Of a stretch of DNA of 15,247 nt, positions 14,443 through 15,247 are shown one piece after another; position 1 is the first letter of the stretch, and every line of letters starts with the position of its first letter. The stretch comes from Nitrosomonadaceae bacterium (GTDB lineage: Bacteria; Pseudomonadota; Gammaproteobacteria; Burkholderiales; Nitrosomonadaceae). The stretch lies in contig CAKKRO010000030.1 in the NCBI GenBank assembly GCA_919902625.1, positions 5,488-20,734 on the forward strand, written 5' to 3'. Position numbers and translations under genes: made by a program. The notes beneath the pieces are model-generated. The model saw nothing but the letters and a program-made list of their open reading frames with translations. It did no database searches and was not told the DNA's origin.

Positions 14443-15007
14443 AATTATCTTTCGGCGGTTGAAACAGGATGGTTTCGTCAGTTTGTTCTAAATCAGCGTT
14501 TCTCCATTGATATAAAGTATAGGCTTCCGCGCGGGTCATACTGACGCCATCCATTAAGCGGATTGCGAGGTTATGATGGCCACTCGTTACGCTGCCAAGT
14601 ATCAGTATGTCGTCAGAACTGCTGCGTGCCGTTTTATACGCCAGTTTTTTATTTTCTTTATTAAATTGAAAAATGATGAGGTGACAACCACCGCTACCAC
14701 ACAACCCATGGCCAGACAGATACAGAAAAACTTCTGCTACGCCATCGCCGTTAAGATCGTATTGGGCGATTTTGCCGCTCGGTGGTCTTGCTGAGAATTT
14801 TTCATTCGCTTTATTCCAACTGGATGCAATGATGCTTGGCACGCTCTGATCGTTAAGTAGCGTACTGACCGCCTGCTGATCTATTGTCTCAAATTCCAGC
14901 TTGACCGGATATTTTGCCTCCGCAAAAACAGTGGGCGCTACCGTTGCGATAGCAATAAGCAAAAATAGGTTTAATATCCCAAGCCTATTGTGTGAATATA
15001 TGGGCAT
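14435..15007 (-). CDS. Exported protein of unknown function with CGSGGC motif; possible protector against the downstream hydrolase
   Basis: I do not recognise a named family. From the ATG at 15007 the product is 190 residues with a signal peptide (hydrophobic core about 9-25, cleavage probably after VFA at 29). YDLNGDGVAEVFLYL (83-97) looks like an EF-hand or FG-GAP-like loop, and GLCGSGGCHLIIF (101-113) has two cysteines suited to a periplasmic disulfide. Cys189 near the end is the only other cysteine. The frame is open to a TTG at 15064, but the signal peptide supports the later start; the ribosome binding site is weak. It overlaps the muramidase-like gene by 8 bp, so the two are made together. 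A periplasmic protein paired with a wall hydrolase could be its inhibitor, but nothing in the sequence proves it. Confidence 0.7.
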   Translation of the reverse strand: MPIYSHNRLGILNLFLLIAIATVAPTVFAEAKYPVKLEFETIDQQAVSTLLNDQSVPSIIASSWNKANEKFSARPPSGKIAQYDLNGDGVAEVFLYLSGHGLCGSGGCHLIIFQFNKENKKLAYKTARSSSDDILILGSVTSGHHNLAIRLMDGVSMTRAEAYTLYQWRNADLEQTDETILFQPPKDNCG

Positions 15008-15215
15008 AGTGAGGCAACATCCTTTAACTGGAACGACTGAGACTAAAAATAAGACAGCCAACAAATGATGGTACAGTAATCTTCTCTGGTCAAACTTGAT
15101 GTTAATGATTGAAAAATCGTCAAGGTCATTTGACTGCAGGAAGACTTCTCAAATAAAAGCGTAATCTCTGTAATCGCTTTGCTGAACCGCATAAAATGAG
15201 AAAAGCAATAAAACC

Positions 15216-15247
15216 ATGACACAAAACACCAATAACCTGGCCGCTTA
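15216..15247 (+). CDS. Possible start of a gene running off the right edge
   Basis: An ATG at 15216 opens a frame MTQNTNNLAA that is still open at the window end. A purine-rich GAGAAAAG lies about 10-17 bases upstream. It would be divergent from the exported protein gene, leaving about 208 bp between them. Ten residues are too few to name a product; the opening is in the style of type I restriction methylase subunits, but that is only a guess. Confidence 0.25.
   Translation, partial: MTQNTNNLAA

Overview
The window looks like a chromosomal segment of an ammonia-oxidising betaproteobacterium of the Nitrosomonas type. The main reason is a gene at 1537-1881 with the hallmarks of SmbP, the small His-rich periplasmic metal-binding protein first described in Nitrosomonas europaea. 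The taxon is inferred from this gene and the general gene style; no rRNA or marker gene is present. I see no tRNA, rRNA, CRISPR array, insertion sequence or phage gene.

Layout. (1) 116-1881: a di-haem cytochrome c peroxidase/MauG-type protein with a His/Met/Gly-rich N-terminal stretch is transcribed leftward, divergently from smbP. Both products are exported and rich in metal ligands. (2) 2039-6542: a family 2 glycosyltransferase and a CaCA-type cation antiporter run rightward. They meet a convergent 905-residue P2-type cation ATPase, with only 11 bp between the two transporter genes. (3) 6691-12014: a sulfide/persulfide detoxification locus of the BigR/SqrR kind. Leftward it holds two half-size YeeE/YedE membrane proteins, an ArsR-family sensor with a BigR-like cysteine pair, a sulfurtransferase-like domain fused to a type II sulfide:quinone oxidoreductase (SQR) and interrupted by a frameshift, and a TauE/SafE exporter. 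Rightward from the same control region runs a persulfide-dioxygenase-like metallo-beta-lactamase-fold protein. A perfect 8+8 bp AT-rich inverted repeat lies between the divergent genes. A periplasmic paralogue of the sulfurtransferase-like domain lies at 6691-7203. (4) 12063-15247: a protein with two J-like domains, a Cys4 cluster and a canonical PilZ domain; then an RTX-type protein with a muramidase-like N-terminus whose start overlaps the gene for a small exported Cys-containing protein; then the possible first codons of another gene at the right edge.

How the genes could work together. In region 3, SQR would oxidise sulfide to a persulfide or polysulfide, the sulfurtransferase-like domain could pass on sulfane sulfur, the dioxygenase would oxidise glutathione persulfide to sulfite, and TauE/SafE would export sulfite or a related anion. 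The YeeE/YedE pair would move sulfur compounds across the membrane, and the ArsR protein would derepress the set when its two cysteines are oxidised by persulfide. Region 4 holds the two least conventional systems: a possible c-di-GMP-responsive J-domain protein, and a possible secreted cell-wall hydrolase with a cognate periplasmic protector. Both are inferences from domain content and gene order.
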